Positions 1 through 12,329 of a stretch of DNA of 64,000 nt are shown here, in pieces. Location: NCBI GenBank assembly GCA_973895155.1, contig OZ316891.1, positions 10,478,001 through 10,542,000 on the forward strand, written 5' to 3'. The notes beneath the pieces were generated by a model. That model saw only the letters and a program-made list of their open reading frames with translations. It had not been told where the DNA came from and made no database searches. Each line of letters opens with the position of its first letter. Position 1 is the stretch's first letter. This DNA is from Marsupella aquatica (Eukaryota > Marchantiophyta). A program made the translations under genes and the position numbers.

Positions 1-409
1 CGAAATGGAAGGACATCGTACACCTTAACTTGAATCCTCGACGGGAACTGATGGTTTTGCTAAGAACAGATTTCCAATACGGCGAACTAAATGGGGCGGA
101 AACTAGTTCACCCAACCGAAGGTCCGTTCCGGTTTAAACAGAGATTGGTTAAAGAAACATTTGAGAAGCACGAGATGGACACTTTAATAATCGCTCCTAA
201 TCTCCCCTAAAATTTTAAAAACGGGGCTGAGGATACAACGATTCGACTGAGACCGAGTTTCCAATTCAGTTGAGTTCTCAAGGAGATGAATCGCTGAACT
301 CAATGTATAGGCCAAAGGGCCTAACGGAAGCAATGAAATGTGGGCCATAGAGCAAGCAAGATTCTGGCAAAAGTACACTCCATTCAAAGGAAAAGACGGG
401 ACAACTAAA

Positions 410-619
410 TCAAGAAAACAAATTATCCCGACCTGGCTCGGCGTCAGCTGGACACGGTGGAGAGAGACTAAAATCCGCCAAAACGTCATCGTCCGTTGAG
501 CTCAAACCGCCCAGGGCATGATGCCAGTGCAAGACAGGCAGCAGCGCAATACAAATTCCAATGTAAGCGACCACTACCGCTCCTCCTACCGCGGCCACTT
601 TCGGTACGCTTATCGCCAT
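410..619 (-). CDS. possible first exon of a membrane-anchored protein (unrecognised)
   Basis: An ATG at 619 on the minus strand opens a frame that begins with a strongly hydrophobic stretch (AVGGAVVVAYIGICIALLPV), which looks like an N-terminal membrane anchor or signal anchor, and then becomes polar and acidic. The frame closes at 410. A CAG|GTCGGG donor near the end could lead into further exons toward the left edge, but I could not connect any. I do not recognise the family. It may also be a chance frame; the GC-rich flank at 620-1200 would fit a promoter and 5' UTR. Confidence 0.25.
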   Translation of the reverse strand: MAISVPKVAAVGGAVVVAYIGICIALLPVLHWHHALGGLSSTDDDVLADFSLSPPCPADAEPGRDNLFS

Positions 620-1323
620 GACTTCTCGGTCACTCAATAAAGCAGCCGTGCCTCGTCCTCAGCGCCAGAATCATCCGCCTTTCACGAAAGAATCGATTCG
701 AAAATCGAGCTTTGGAGGTCTCAAGAAAAGCTTCCGATCAGCAAAAGGAGCAATACACACAAGCCATGCGTCCGAGTCCGGATTTATTCGGCAGAGAGCT
801 CCACCTTGACCCAGAAAACGTTTTGGGGACTGATCATCATCACCGTCACCGTCATCGTGGCCGAGAGGCTTTCTTTCTTTCCCGGACCCAGCTGCACATC
901 CACTCTCGAGGCTCGAACGAAAACTCTATCCAAACTTCTGCCGACATTTTCCATGACGGTACGTGTCCCGTCGCGAGCAAAGCAACCGTCACCGAGAGCC
1001 TTAGCCGAAGCGCTAGCTCGACCAAGAGATGTCGGGCAGCGCAGAATTCGACAGAGTGATCACCGATATCAAGCATTCCGTTCATTCTGCTACACGCGGC
1101 GAAGGCATGCGCCATGCGCCATGGGCCGTGCTTGCACGTCAGGGATTTGTGAGCTCACTGCCATTTGTGAGCTCACGCTGAACGAACAAGGAACAGAGGG
1201 GGGGGGCTGATTGCGTTCTTCCTCAACAAGTGGAGTTGGAGAGTTAAATGCCGGTGCCTTCAATAATAAGACTGTGAGGGAGTCTTAAAGCTTCAAATTT
1301 GATAGAATTATTGTGGTTAAGGT
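620..1323. other. GC-rich region without a supported gene
   Basis: Short overlapping frames occur on both strands, but none has a recognisable domain or a convincing start. A perfect 10-bp palindrome GTGAGCTCAC occurs twice, at 1149-1158 and 1167-1176. The stretch could be the promoter and 5' UTR of the minus-strand frame at 410-619. Confidence 0.3.
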
Positions 1324-1455
1324 TGTGGACTACCAAATTTCTAATCCATAAATTTTAACATATGACTGAGTTTTTTGCCTTAAACCATAATTTTGACATG
1401 TGACTAGTGTTTTTTGCCTTAAATTAAATATTTCCTTAAAGATCAAAGATGGGGC

Positions 1456-1575
1456 ATATGTCATGACCATAAGTCACTCTAGAGGCTAACATGACCATGA
1501 GTTTAGAGGAGTCCTATGTCATGACCATAAGTCACTGTAGAGGCTAACATGACCATAAATCAGTGTAGAGGCTAG
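1456..1575 (+). repeat. short tandem repeat, TCATGACCATAAGTCACT unit
   Basis: A unit beginning TCATGACCATAAGTCACT and continuing TAGAGGCTAAC is repeated, fully twice and partly a third time. TGACCAT/ATGACC motifs recur in the flanks up to about 1640 and again in inverted sense near 3050-3070. Confidence 0.6.
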
Positions 1576-2465
1576 TGAAAAACATACCTAACACTGTGAA
1601 AAAGCCTAAACCTTACCTAACACTTTGAATAAGTTATGGCCAAAAGTCATCATCTGAAACTTTGAAACTTTGAGGGCCATATTGTAATTGATGGTGAGCA
1701 TCAGTGTTATCAGTGGCAAGGCAGTTAGGGCCAATTCAGGAGGACTTGTTTACCCATTGATATAATTTATTGTGGCCAAATCCTGATTGTAGATCCAGCC
1801 ATGGTAAACTTAGGTTGACCTTGGTTCAAAGTATTCACGAGCTAAGTGAGTTTCTAGATAGAACAAATTAAAGGCCATCCTTCTGCCATGCCCATACAGG
1901 ACGCAACTACCAGGAACTCAGGGATGCACATCATCTTAGTCCTTATAGGTAACAATTTAAACTCATCAAATGGTCACTTTCCAACCTTTTCTAGCAAATT
2001 GGTCCATGTGACCATTTTCATGAGTCATAATTCTTATAATTGATTAGTGAAAGGAGACACGCGTCATAGAATGTTTTGGCTTCAAAGGTTAGGCTTAGAG
2101 AGCAAATCACTAATTTGCTGAATTCTGGCTCTATTTCCCCACCCCTCAATCCTATTTCATCAATGAAGTGGTCGTTGCTGCACATCTTAATTGGTCAATG
2201 AAGAAGTGATATTAGGCTTATATATGAAAGAACACTGTCAGATGAAGAACAATCAAGGTTTGTTAAGCCCACAAAATGAGTCACCATAAATTCTTGCACC
2301 GATATAGATTGACATGGCTAAGGTCGTGACTAAGGCAATGTTGTAAACTTGATGTTGTCTCAATTTGCTCCAACAAAATTGTGGGTGACTTAGAGCAAAA
2401 CACGTCCCAAAGCCCTTTTGATAGTCTCAACCCCTATTTGAATCCTGAGTACTTCAACTGAGAAA

Positions 2466-2805
2466 TGTTACATATGCATTTACTCTTAGGTCTAGAATTA
2501 CATAGCCATAGTGAGGCTAATTGTAGTCGCAGCCTTGGTCAGGTTAGTCGTGTTATACCTATTTACCCAAACAATTTTTACTTGTATAGGAGACTCAGGC
2601 TCATTGGTACAGAGCCACTTGAGATATAGGGAGAGCTTATGGTACAAAGACTTGGTAAGGCTGATGGGGCTAGTGGTCTTGCAGGAAAGCTTTTGTATTT
2701 TCCTGTGGACATCCCTGTGGACAAAGCCTCATCAAAGGCAAACCATGTATTGTTGCGTTGACTACTTGTTCGTTGGATGGTCATGTGCTGGTGATAGCCT
2801 TGTGG
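2466..2805 (+). repeat. diverged solo-LTR-like copy
   Basis: It starts TGTTACAT and contains, in the same order, the landmarks of the two better-preserved LTRs at 43126 and 21837/60139: GGCTCATTG-TACAGAGCCAC, CTTGAGA-ATA-GGAGAGCTTA, AGACTTGGTA, the CCTGTGGACA-AGCCTC block and TTGGATGGTCATGTGCT. The expected CAACA end and a 5-bp duplication were not found, so the 3' limit is approximate. It is an older or truncated relative of the same LTR family. Confidence 0.45.
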
Positions 2806-3117
2806 AGCAAAAGACAAAACTCATGTGCCTGCAGTTCTTTCAGTAAGATTTGGTTTAGCGCCCCTATAGCGCTAGAGATGCTTTGACATCATGACATTCT
2901 AGTCAGGAAATAAAAAGGCATTTTAGTAATTAGAGAAAAAGATGTGACAATAAGGTCTTTCAAAGCTTCAGTTGCGGATGATGGCTTTAGCCATGGCCTT
3001 TTCACATGTTTATGTACAAGGGTTTTCTTTTGCTAACCTCTACAGTAGCTTCTGGTCACGACATATGACCAGTCTTTATGGCAAAAAACTATAAATCATG
3101 AATTTGGTAGTCTACAA

Positions 3118-3965
3118 TGCTTTTTGTCCATACACGTAACTACTAATTGGAGGTCATGCATTCACTTATTATAGTCCTTGTCCATATATTCCTGTGCATG
3201 TGTACGTTTTAATTTCCCATTACAAGCCATACTGTCTCTGTGCAAAGTTGAGCACGACAAGCACAACAGAAATGTCAGCTGGTCCAATCATAATTGCACG
3301 CAGGACCTGAAAGTATGATCAAAAGCATACGGTTTCTTTCATGACTATACAGTCTCCCATATTTCTCCCCGCGTTGCAATCAACAAACGGTCGCCCATAT
3401 CCCTCGGTCGCCCCATATCCCTTCTTATGCCCTTAGTCCTATATGGTAAAAGGTCCATCTAATTTTGAGGTTTGAGATCCCCTAATAATGTAACTCAGAT
3501 TTGAACATGAGACCTGGGCTTTAGGGACATGAATATCGATAAGGGGTGAGGTACTCTTTGGTTGACAACAAGGGACCCACTACTGTACTTGGAACACTAG
3601 CGCTGAGCTGTCCGCAGCCCCCAAAAGGAAATTCCATTAGGATAGAGAACTGGCTATGGTAGTGCTGCATCGGTTAAGACTGCCTGAAGTCGCTTCGGTT
3701 GCTGAGGTGAACCCTCGATCGAGTTGGCTATCGGTTGTCGCATTGGTGGGCTGCTGCATTGCGCATCGTTTGACACGTTTTTCGCTGCGTCTCGTGAAGC
3801 AGGGAAGCTGTGGGGGTGGGCGGAAGCTCCTGATTTGAAGGACTCCTCTGAATGCGAGGAGTTTTTTTTTTGGTTCTGTTTCTGACTGGGCGATTCCAAT
3901 CCTGTAGTGTGTGAGTCGGGGATAGAATTAGTGGCATCAGCAGCACGGGCTGCAGGAAGGAAGCC
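3118..3965. other. intergenic, upstream of the cyclophilin gene
   Basis: No supported gene. A T run lies near 3864. The sequence immediately before 3966 is the likely promoter and 5' UTR of the CYP37-type gene. Confidence 0.4.
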
Positions 3966-6900
3966 ATGTCAATTCTCTTGTCCGCGACTGTAGTCAGTCC
4001 ATCCGCTCGGCTATGGTGTTGTAAGGCTCCGGGGAACAATGTAGTGAGAGGCAACTGTTCTTCTTCGTATGGTAGAGGAGCAGTGAGCGTGAGAAGTGGG
4101 TTGGGAGATTCGTCCGCTGCTGCTGCAGATAAGAGGGAACAGCTCAGGACAGGCGAAGTATCACCAGCGGTAGAGGATGCGAATTTGACGAGGAGGAGCA
4201 TATCTGAGGTCCCTTTCTCTTGTACATTCTTCAACGATGTTTTACTTGCATCACAGATTTTTCACTCAGAGTCCTTTATGAAATTTTGAGATGCTCAACT
4301 TCCGAAAATTCTATTTCTTCTTTCGTGTGATAAATTTGATAAATCTGCAAAGAAGCCACCGTATTAGTGTGAATTGGGACACTTGTCCTTCCCTCTGGTG
4401 AAGTAGTCAAGTGTCTCTCGGTGGGATTCACGAGTTTAATTGCAAATGGAATGAATTCCATCAATGCCACAAAAATCCCTCACGAATAAATTAAGACCTT
4501 GCCTGTCAATGCTGTTCGGTCATTGGTATATTCCAATTTCGCGAGGATAAATCTTGCAATCATGAGCAATGAACTTGCTGTCTTCAAGCCCGCCCACGGA
4601 TTGAAGGAAAGACTACTGTAGAGTCTGGAAGCTGGGTCCTACACGTTGAGAGTAGTTTTCGATGAAAGCACCTTCGAGACAACGGTTGCCACGGTGTCCA
4701 ATTACATCGTCAACAAACTCTGCAGCCTGAACTCTGTACAATTCGAGCGTTCCATCAATGGCGCCAGAGCATGATTTCAAATTACCATTCTGAGTGAAGG
4801 AGAGGCCAATGAGGAGAGAATGCAGAAGGTTGTAGCGTCACCGGCTTTATACTTGTCGCACATTGTTGGTCCTATGGTCCGCTTGGGTCTTTATGGGCTT
4901 TACATATGGCCACGAATATTTCGATCTCAGTCATTTCTCCTTTCATCTACATTCTCGATCAGTCCAAGAGGGGCTCAATGGACGTAACAAGATACACTGT
5001 CGTTCATCTTGGCTTTTGCTATATCTTGTTTCCTTTCCGAGCTTAGCTTTCCCAGCACCTTTTTTGATCATTCATTGCCTTTTACTATTTTGAAGAGTTC
5101 TACTTCTGCTCATCAAAAACTTCCTTTCATTTTTTGTGCTGCACTTAGTTTGAAAAGTGTTTCACTAACGCTCGAATTTTAATGGCTTAACCACATCTAC
5201 GGATACTCTAGATATAGTACACGGGATCAGAGGGTTGATGCTGAACAGCATGTGAGTTGTGTAGCGTTCGAGTTTGATATGAAATTGTAGTCACCTTCCA
5301 AGATCTGTGCGCAGGATGGTGCAACACCAGCACGCCGGTCGTGGAGAATCGAGATGGTGGGATCAGCGCTAGCTGTGACTTTTACGTTGGCACAAGCAGT
5401 GGCGCCCATTTCTGCAGAAAACTTTCCCGGAGGTTGGGGGGTTCAAAGTGCCGAAGCGGTCCTCTATTCACCGGATACAAAAGTTCCACGATCTGCAGAA
5501 GTCGCTCTCAGAAGAGCAATCCCTGCTGTGAATCCATCAGTGAAGAAAATGCAGGTTAAGACGAGTTGCGTCTTGGAAATGTTATGTGTAGGCTGGTGGA
5601 CGCTTTTTAGAACATGATCCTTATGTGAACATCCTTCGGGGCATCTGGAAGTCTTCGGGTGTCACCTCAGACGGATGTCGTGCATACTGAATTTGTATGT
5701 GTGGCTGATAGTAGGAATCGCTGGAGGAAATCTTCTACTTATTAAGGATTCCGCAACGTAAACCTTATGGCACAATGGAGAGCAATGTCAAGAAGGCCCT
5801 TCAGGTATGTTTATCCGATTTCATTATTTCTTTTGCTCCTCGTGGTAGATGAATTAACTTTACTATTTTAGCAGCATAATAGTGAGTTGTACTCGCAAGG
5901 AATGTGTCAAGATGTCTGTGATTCTTGGTGCAGCTGGCTAGGGATGACAAAAGTGCCATTTTCGGAGTTCTCCCCGCCGACAAAAAAGAAGTCGGTTTGG
6001 AATTGTACGACGAGATTACCACTGGGAAGGTAAGTGGTGGAGTGTTACTCTGCTCATCAAGTTTAAAACGCCTCCAAAAATAAATGGGCGTAGGAGCGAA
6101 ATTTTCAGCGACTCTGGGTTCTAGACATTTGCTTTAATAGATCGGTCAGCAGTTGTCTGAGGAACGTTTCAGCCAAACTCATGAGAGGAACATTTTTTGC
6201 AGTATGGTTTGGGGAAGCTTCTCGATTCTATTGCCGAAAAGGATGCAGATAAGGTCTCAATTAGGTTGGCTAACGCTCTTGAAAAAATATCGGAGCTGGA
6301 GATATTACAGGTCTGACACCCTCCTGCATAAAGCCGTGGACCTGTTTTTCTGGAGGTTCCTGAGTTTACTTTGTTATTGCTTTGATCGCTATCTTCTCAT
6401 CAACACTGTCTGTCGTTGCTCTCAAACAGGCTGACCATTGATAGGGTTTAACGACTCTGATTTAGGGCTTAGGGTAATCAAGGATGTTGGCCAAGAGAAT
6501 TCATTTGTTGACGTGGAAAGTGCCCTCATGTTTCCAGGCACCTGGGTTGGCATTTCTACTGCCGTCACAATATCAAGACTACCCAAGGTAGCCCTCCTGT
6601 TTTATTAGTATCATCCTTACTCAGCGTTCAGAACCTTGAGGCTCGTTTGGTTTCTGTAGCCATTTCATGACGTCAAGGAGACAGTTTTTACGTATATTCT
6701 ATGGGAGATGAAAAATACGGCATGAAAGCGGATTGTAAATTGATTTATTTAGGTTTTGGTAGCGGGATATTTCCGAGCATTTTTTCATGTATGCAGGTTG
6801 ACAGGACGAGCAACAGTTCAATTTGTTTTGGAAAAAGGTGATGGGTCACTCTTTACAGTTGCAGCTGGCGGTGGACCTCAAAAGACAGCGGAAGTGCAAG

Positions 6901-8755
6901 TGAGACCATCTAAATATTGCTTTGTTTGGAACCTTTAAAAACTATGAGCCTGCCTTCTCGTTATTTACAATCATGTTAGCATGTGCCAGTAGGCTTGTAT
7001 GACGGAAAACCTGAACAGATCTGGGATTTGATCTGTGAGAAACTTTTCTGCAGGTCGTTCTAGATGGTTATTCAGCTCCTCTCACATCAGGGAACTTCGC
7101 GGAGCTGGTCTGTTAGTTTCACACGTGCCTCTACTGAGACTTGAGGTTTTCACTCTTGATTGCTTTCAAGTTTGCTTTTTACCTCATGACTTATAGAAAA
7201 GGAGCCAGGTGCCACTATGAAACTAAAAGATGATGTGTTCGCCAGGTAATGCAAGGAAAATATAATGGGTTGAAACTAAGGAGCGGGGAGCAGGCAGTTC
7301 TTTCAGATAACCAAGTGGACCAGATAGGAAGACCTATTCCACTTGAGATCCTACCTGCAGGAGAGTTCCAGCCATTATATCGAACCATGCTTGACGTACA
7401 GGTAATCAGCAGAGGAAGCTGTAAGCAATGAAGAAATTTCGTGGCATCGTTTGATCAGGCCGCATTTGTTCCGTCTCCTATCGTAATATTAGTGCGTAAA
7501 TGACAGTAAACGACTTTCAATCAGAGAATTGAAGGTCAGTGATGTCTGTTTCTCTGGTCGTTGCTTTGAATGCGAGGACGCTGTTCTAGAAACCCCTAAA
7601 ATATAGCAGCAACGCTTTTAGCATTGATGAGGGAGCTCTGGTCCATCATATCTGACTCGGTCCGTGTTCGAGACTGAGGCTAGTCAGGTTTAGGACGAAA
7701 GTACTGTCTCCTCTTGCGGAATTCTGAGTTTTGGGGGGCCGTTGTGGGCTTCTCATGCACCAGAAATAGTACTCCCAGAAAACCAAATAGAATGCAGAAC
7801 ATCCTTCACGAAAGATCACAGTAAACGAAGTGGGAGTGGATGTGAGACTACACCGCGAGTGCTCTCGAATCCCCAAGCGTCTACTTGTAAGGCCCGGAAG
7901 TACGTCAAACATGTTCAATCGATTGAACTTCTTTGGGATGGGAAACTGGGAAAAGTGACTCCCAGGAAAATGTTGAATGTAACCCAAAGGTAATTTAACG
8001 GTAGAGTCGGCCAGACCATAATTGAACATTTACTGTAGTGGGTGGGCCACTCTTAGGCCCCTCACTTCGTGAAGAAAGTAATTTCTTCTGACGAAAGTAT
8101 CTGTGTGATCTTGTGAAGGATGGGGAGATTCCGGTCCTACCTCTATCTGTATACGGAGCTGTTGCGATGGCCCACAATGCAACAGCCGAGGACTTTTCTT
8201 CTCCCAATCAGTTCTTCTTCTACTTATACGACAAACGGAACGTAAGTAGTGCCTTGTATGAAGCTGTGTTCAAGTAGATATCGAACGGCTTCCTTGCCCT
8301 GTAGCTCTATTCTCCTAATCACAATGCCTTAATTGTTTTGTGTGTGGCAGGCTGGACTGGGGGGTCTAGCATTTGATGAAGGTCAATTCTCTGTTTTTGG
8401 GTGAGGCCTGCCTTCTCAAAACTCATTGTCGTTGTTGGTGTCAGTGTTTCAGAGATCATGTTCATCTCTCTTTCTTGTGCCGCTGGGATTTTAGTTAGAG
8501 AGCTTTTCCTGAGAAGAACGTGGTATAAAAGTCCCGTTGCTAAATAGCATCAAGACAAACTTCCATGGTGGTACTACAGAAGCTCAGTGCCCGAAGTTCC
8601 GACTTTCCTACTCAATACTAACCAAGTTCTCTCATGTCAGGTACGTAACCAAGGGAAAGGAACTTCTTTCCCAACTGAAAACCGGAGACATTATTCAGTC
8701 CGCGATCATGATTTCTGGCCAGGAAAAGCTTGTCATTCCATCTAATAGCTCATAG
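3966..8755 (+). CDS. CYP37: thylakoid-lumen cyclophilin-type peptidyl-prolyl isomerase, CYP37-like
   Basis: Twelve exons can be placed with consistent phase: 3966-4208 (or 4169), 5315-5554, 5715-5804, 5934-6029, 6203-6310, 6538-6587, 6797-6899, 7054-7107, 7246-7401, 8119-8241, 8351-8400 and 8641-8755. Every intron begins GT and ends AG. The product is about 475 residues, close to the size of plant CYP37. The N-terminus is a Ser/Arg-rich plastid transit peptide. Exon 2 then encodes a twin-arginine, hydrophobic lumen signal (RRSWRIEMVGSALAVTF) ending in an ISA|E cleavage-type site. The mature part begins with the helical region typical of the CYP37/CYP38 group (LYSPDTKVPR, LRIPQRKPYG) and ends in the cyclophilin fold (YSAPLTSGNFAEL, QFFFYLYDKRN, DEGQFSVFGYV). 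The family assists thylakoid membrane function; isomerase activity in this branch is uncertain. CYP37 is preferred to CYP38 because of the LYSPDTKVPR and RKPYGTMESNV segments. The only uncertain junction is the end of exon 1. Confidence 0.93.
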
Positions 8756-11700
8756 CTCTATGCAAAGTTAGCAGATAATTACATCTGCGTGCCTCCAATT
8801 GTCCCGGCTGTGATCAAGTCTGCCATTCATTTCAAGGCATGATGCGGAAGGCAGATTAGGTTGTTGTATTGGACTTATGCTTGCTTGTATAACTATCTGC
8901 GCTTTGCTCCATGTTGCTTACAACCACGCCAGTGGAATATGTCAACATACTGCCAGTGTGAGTCCAGTTCAATGAAAAGAGTTTGGGTTCTACTTCTAAT
9001 CTCTTGTACTTCTAAGTTGTCTTTGTGGTGGCTTAATTGGATTGCTTTGCGGTGACTCGATTGTATTGATTTGAACTCTTTTGACCGAACTCTTATCGTT
9101 CTTCCTGATTTAGCTCGCTTTAATAGTTCATCCCGACCACACTAGCAGCTCTCAGTCAAGCCATCATCATAGCTCTAATCGTTCTTCCCATCACGATTAC
9201 CCCACCAGTCTTGCCCATCATCGCAGCCCCAACTGCTATGTAAAATCTAAAAATCTGGACAATCCTGCCGATAGCGTAATTATGGGTTCAAGATGACATA
9301 ACATGGCATCTCTGCATTATGTGATCTCAAGGACTCACGAGCAGAAATGGGGCGAGACTTTCGTAAAAGAAGACTGTTGAAGAAACGAATTCAACCTTCA
9401 GAAACACCCCAAGCAATACAAATTGGGAAAGTTTGTGTTCTCAAAGGAAGTCTCTATAGACGTGTCACAAGTTCTAGAATTGACTCCATGAAGCCATCAA
9501 GCTTTGTAGAATCTCAAAATTAAGCTCTCATGCAAGCTCTCTCTCACCCGACCTCTCAGCCTCTCAGTGTCACCATCATCTCCCCACCCTCACTGAGTAC
9601 TTACAAGCTCAAGATCGAGCTCTCGTGCCTCCCTCATCATCTCAACTGAGCTGTGAGTCTCACTTCTCAATTACCACGATTTGCACCAGTTCAACTGGAG
9701 TCATGCGGATCGGAATGACGCAACGATGCGTGATCTGGCAAGAGTACAGCAATCGTTGGAAAGATCGTGCACAATTTATCAAACAGTACCGAGAAGAACG
9801 TGGAAAGATGGTACTCTCAAGCTCCAATGCTCAGTGACGAGGAAGTGGGATGGCCAATAGACACTTAGAGAGCTCAGGCGGCAATTTCAAATTGAGATGG
9901 GACTTGGCTAGTTACTGCGCTGTGCACTACATACCGTTCGAAGTTTCAATATGGACATTGTCCCCAGTATGGTGAGCAAGCGCAGGGCAGGAAGGTGGCG
10001 GGTCACACAGCTTTGCATTGAATGTACTTCCAGCTACTCGTGGCTATGAGTGTACCACCATTTTCCATCCAAATCTCTACTCTAGAAGTTGAATCAAAGA
10101 GAGCACACATTTGTGCGTAGAGACTAATAGGGCGTCTCAAACCTCTCAGGTTTGCCTCCGGATGCGGTCAGTTTCCTGGAGCCCAAGTGGTGGGACAAAA
10201 AAGCTTGTCCGCACACTTGTGACCTCATAACTAAGCTGGTACTTTCGGGCAAGGCATCTTTTCGCGAATGTAAAGGTTTGAGACACTCTAATCATGCCAA
10301 ATGAAATATCATTCGCGAGCAAAGTTCCGAGCAAAGTGAGGGTTCTGTTGTCCATATGTGCCTAGGAAGAAACAAAGGGTGACAGTGGAAACAACCTGGT
10401 GAATTTTAATGTCTCCTGTGATCGAGAATCTAGGGTGACAGGAGAAATGGCCGGTGACAGGGGGAAGCAGCTGTGGGAAGCAAAATGTACAAATTCCTGA
10501 AAGTGAAAGCTCTAAATAGACAATAGTGTCTATGGATCTGTGTCTGCAGGGAAAAACAAAGGGTGAAAGGTGTTTAGGGTAACAGGGGAAACTGTGGGGT
10601 AAAGTGAAATATCCCATGTAAAAACCTTGGATGACAGGGGAGATGGCCAGGTGACAAGGGAAATGGGAGGCAAAGCAAAATGTCCAAAATTATGAAAAAA
10701 ATATACAGTTTGCATTGTAAATAAGAAACGAGGGTACACCTTTCATCTGGACTTGCCTGGACTAACATAAGGTGATCCATCTAACTTCTACATTACGAAA
10801 TTCGCGGGGAATGTGAGGTAGTGTGAGAAGCTTTCCTAGGATCCTCCTCCAAACCTTTGAATCTGGACGAGATCCTACAAACGGTCGTCATATGAAATAA
10901 AGCATTGAGTTCGTAAATGATCTTCAAGGACAAATTATGACTTTGGGGATAGAAATTGAAAAGGGAGTGGATAACTATACTCCTGGAATAGATAATTCTA
11001 CATCCTAGCCTAGATTTGCTTTGGGTTTGAAAACTTTGTTGTACTCTTGAGGCAATATCGAACCAAACTGAGTAACTATAAGGACCATGCTGCTCTGTTT
11101 GGGGAAGGCGGTAGCATGTGTAGACTCGTGTCAATATGTGATGATTGGTGGACACAATGGGCTGTCTGAGCACCTCCGGGAATTAAGGTAGAGCAGGAAC
11201 TCACCAACAATCCACCTCATTCTCGTTGTCATGTCTTGGGTACTATTTGATCTCTGAAAGGTGGGCTTATTAAAAGAAAGGGAAGCCGGTGTAGAAAACC
11301 TGTACAGTAAGGTTGACAATCTCAGACACCCTGAAAATCGGCGCCAAATTGTGAGGTGAACACAAACGGCATGAGAATGTTGAACTATGACGTCTTCCTT
11401 CATGACGATCCAATCATTACTCATTCCATGCACACATAGTCGACACAATCTCTACGTGGTTCACCTCTTCTCCAAGGCTACGTCCACACACACACTCAAG
11501 CTTTACTTCAAGAGTAGACGAACACACATGTTCTCCCTCTTCCTCAAGTTGCTTCGTTACAATGAGTAAGCACCACACGCCAGCGGCTTACACTAGCCCT
11601 GGTATATACAAGGTCACACACGACTAACCTAACCTCAGCTAAGACCGTAACTGTGGTTAGCCTAAGTGCCGTAACCTTTGAGTCACAAGACTAAGAGCAA

Positions 11701-12329
11701 TCCTTAACAAAGAACAGGGGGTAATGATTTCGCTGATCTAAACAGGCACGGCCTTCAAAAAATTGGTCAAATTTAGACTCGCACTCTTACTAGACCGAAT
11801 GTCACCCAATCTTTTAGGAAATTGAAAGGTCTGCAATCGCAATCCTACGATTACCTATCTCCCAATGCTGCAGCGGCTGCGCTAAGGAAGTCTGTTGCTA
11901 TTGGCCTTGGGAACTACAGTCTAAATTGATACAGCTGCTGTAATTGACGGCTATGAAAGATTCACAAACCCAGGGCACCGAAGGAAGCACAAGCAGCACA
12001 TCAACTCACCAAATTATAACCTGTCCAGGCAAAGACGTCAAATTTGCGATATATTCGCACATCAGAAGCCACAATTACTACCGGGAAATGTTGAACAGGG
12101 AGCTTTTACACGTTTACACTACAGACGAGAAGTAGACGGCACAAATTTTGCTTGCGCTGGTTCTTTGGACAATACTGTAATGAGGTTCGACAAAATGCAC
12201 AAACAGAACGCTTGTCATCTTTTGCAAAGCAAATTCTCCTCCGGCATGGTAATGTCTAAAACTTAGGAAGTATACAAAATTTATCCATTGACGGTTCTTA
12301 GAAAATTGTTACGACGAAGTGTTGCTATA
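8756..12329. other. gene-free stretch
   Basis: I see no exon with a recognisable domain. Small open frames on both strands (for example 10146-10780 minus, 11131-11448 minus, 11944-12135 plus) lack any family signature. GGTGACAGGGG-type motifs recur between 10375 and 10660, which suggests an old degenerate repeat. Confidence 0.5.

Larger units (their letters stand above)
1324..3117. mobile_element. putative non-autonomous element bounded by inverted repeats
   Basis: The left edge (1324-1340) reads TGTGGACTACCAAATTT. The right edge (3101-3117) is its near reverse complement (TTGTAGACTACCAAATT when read inward). Similarity continues inward on both sides as a degenerate TTTTTTGCC block and an ATATGAC motif. 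No transposase is seen between the arms. The interior holds a tandem repeat and an LTR-like segment. The exact ends and a target-site duplication were not resolved. Confidence 0.45.

Noticed and set aside
618-1210. Overlapping plus-strand ORFs at the left edge
   Set aside because: Composition is Ser/Arg/His-rich in every frame, with no domain. It is more likely GC-rich promoter sequence.
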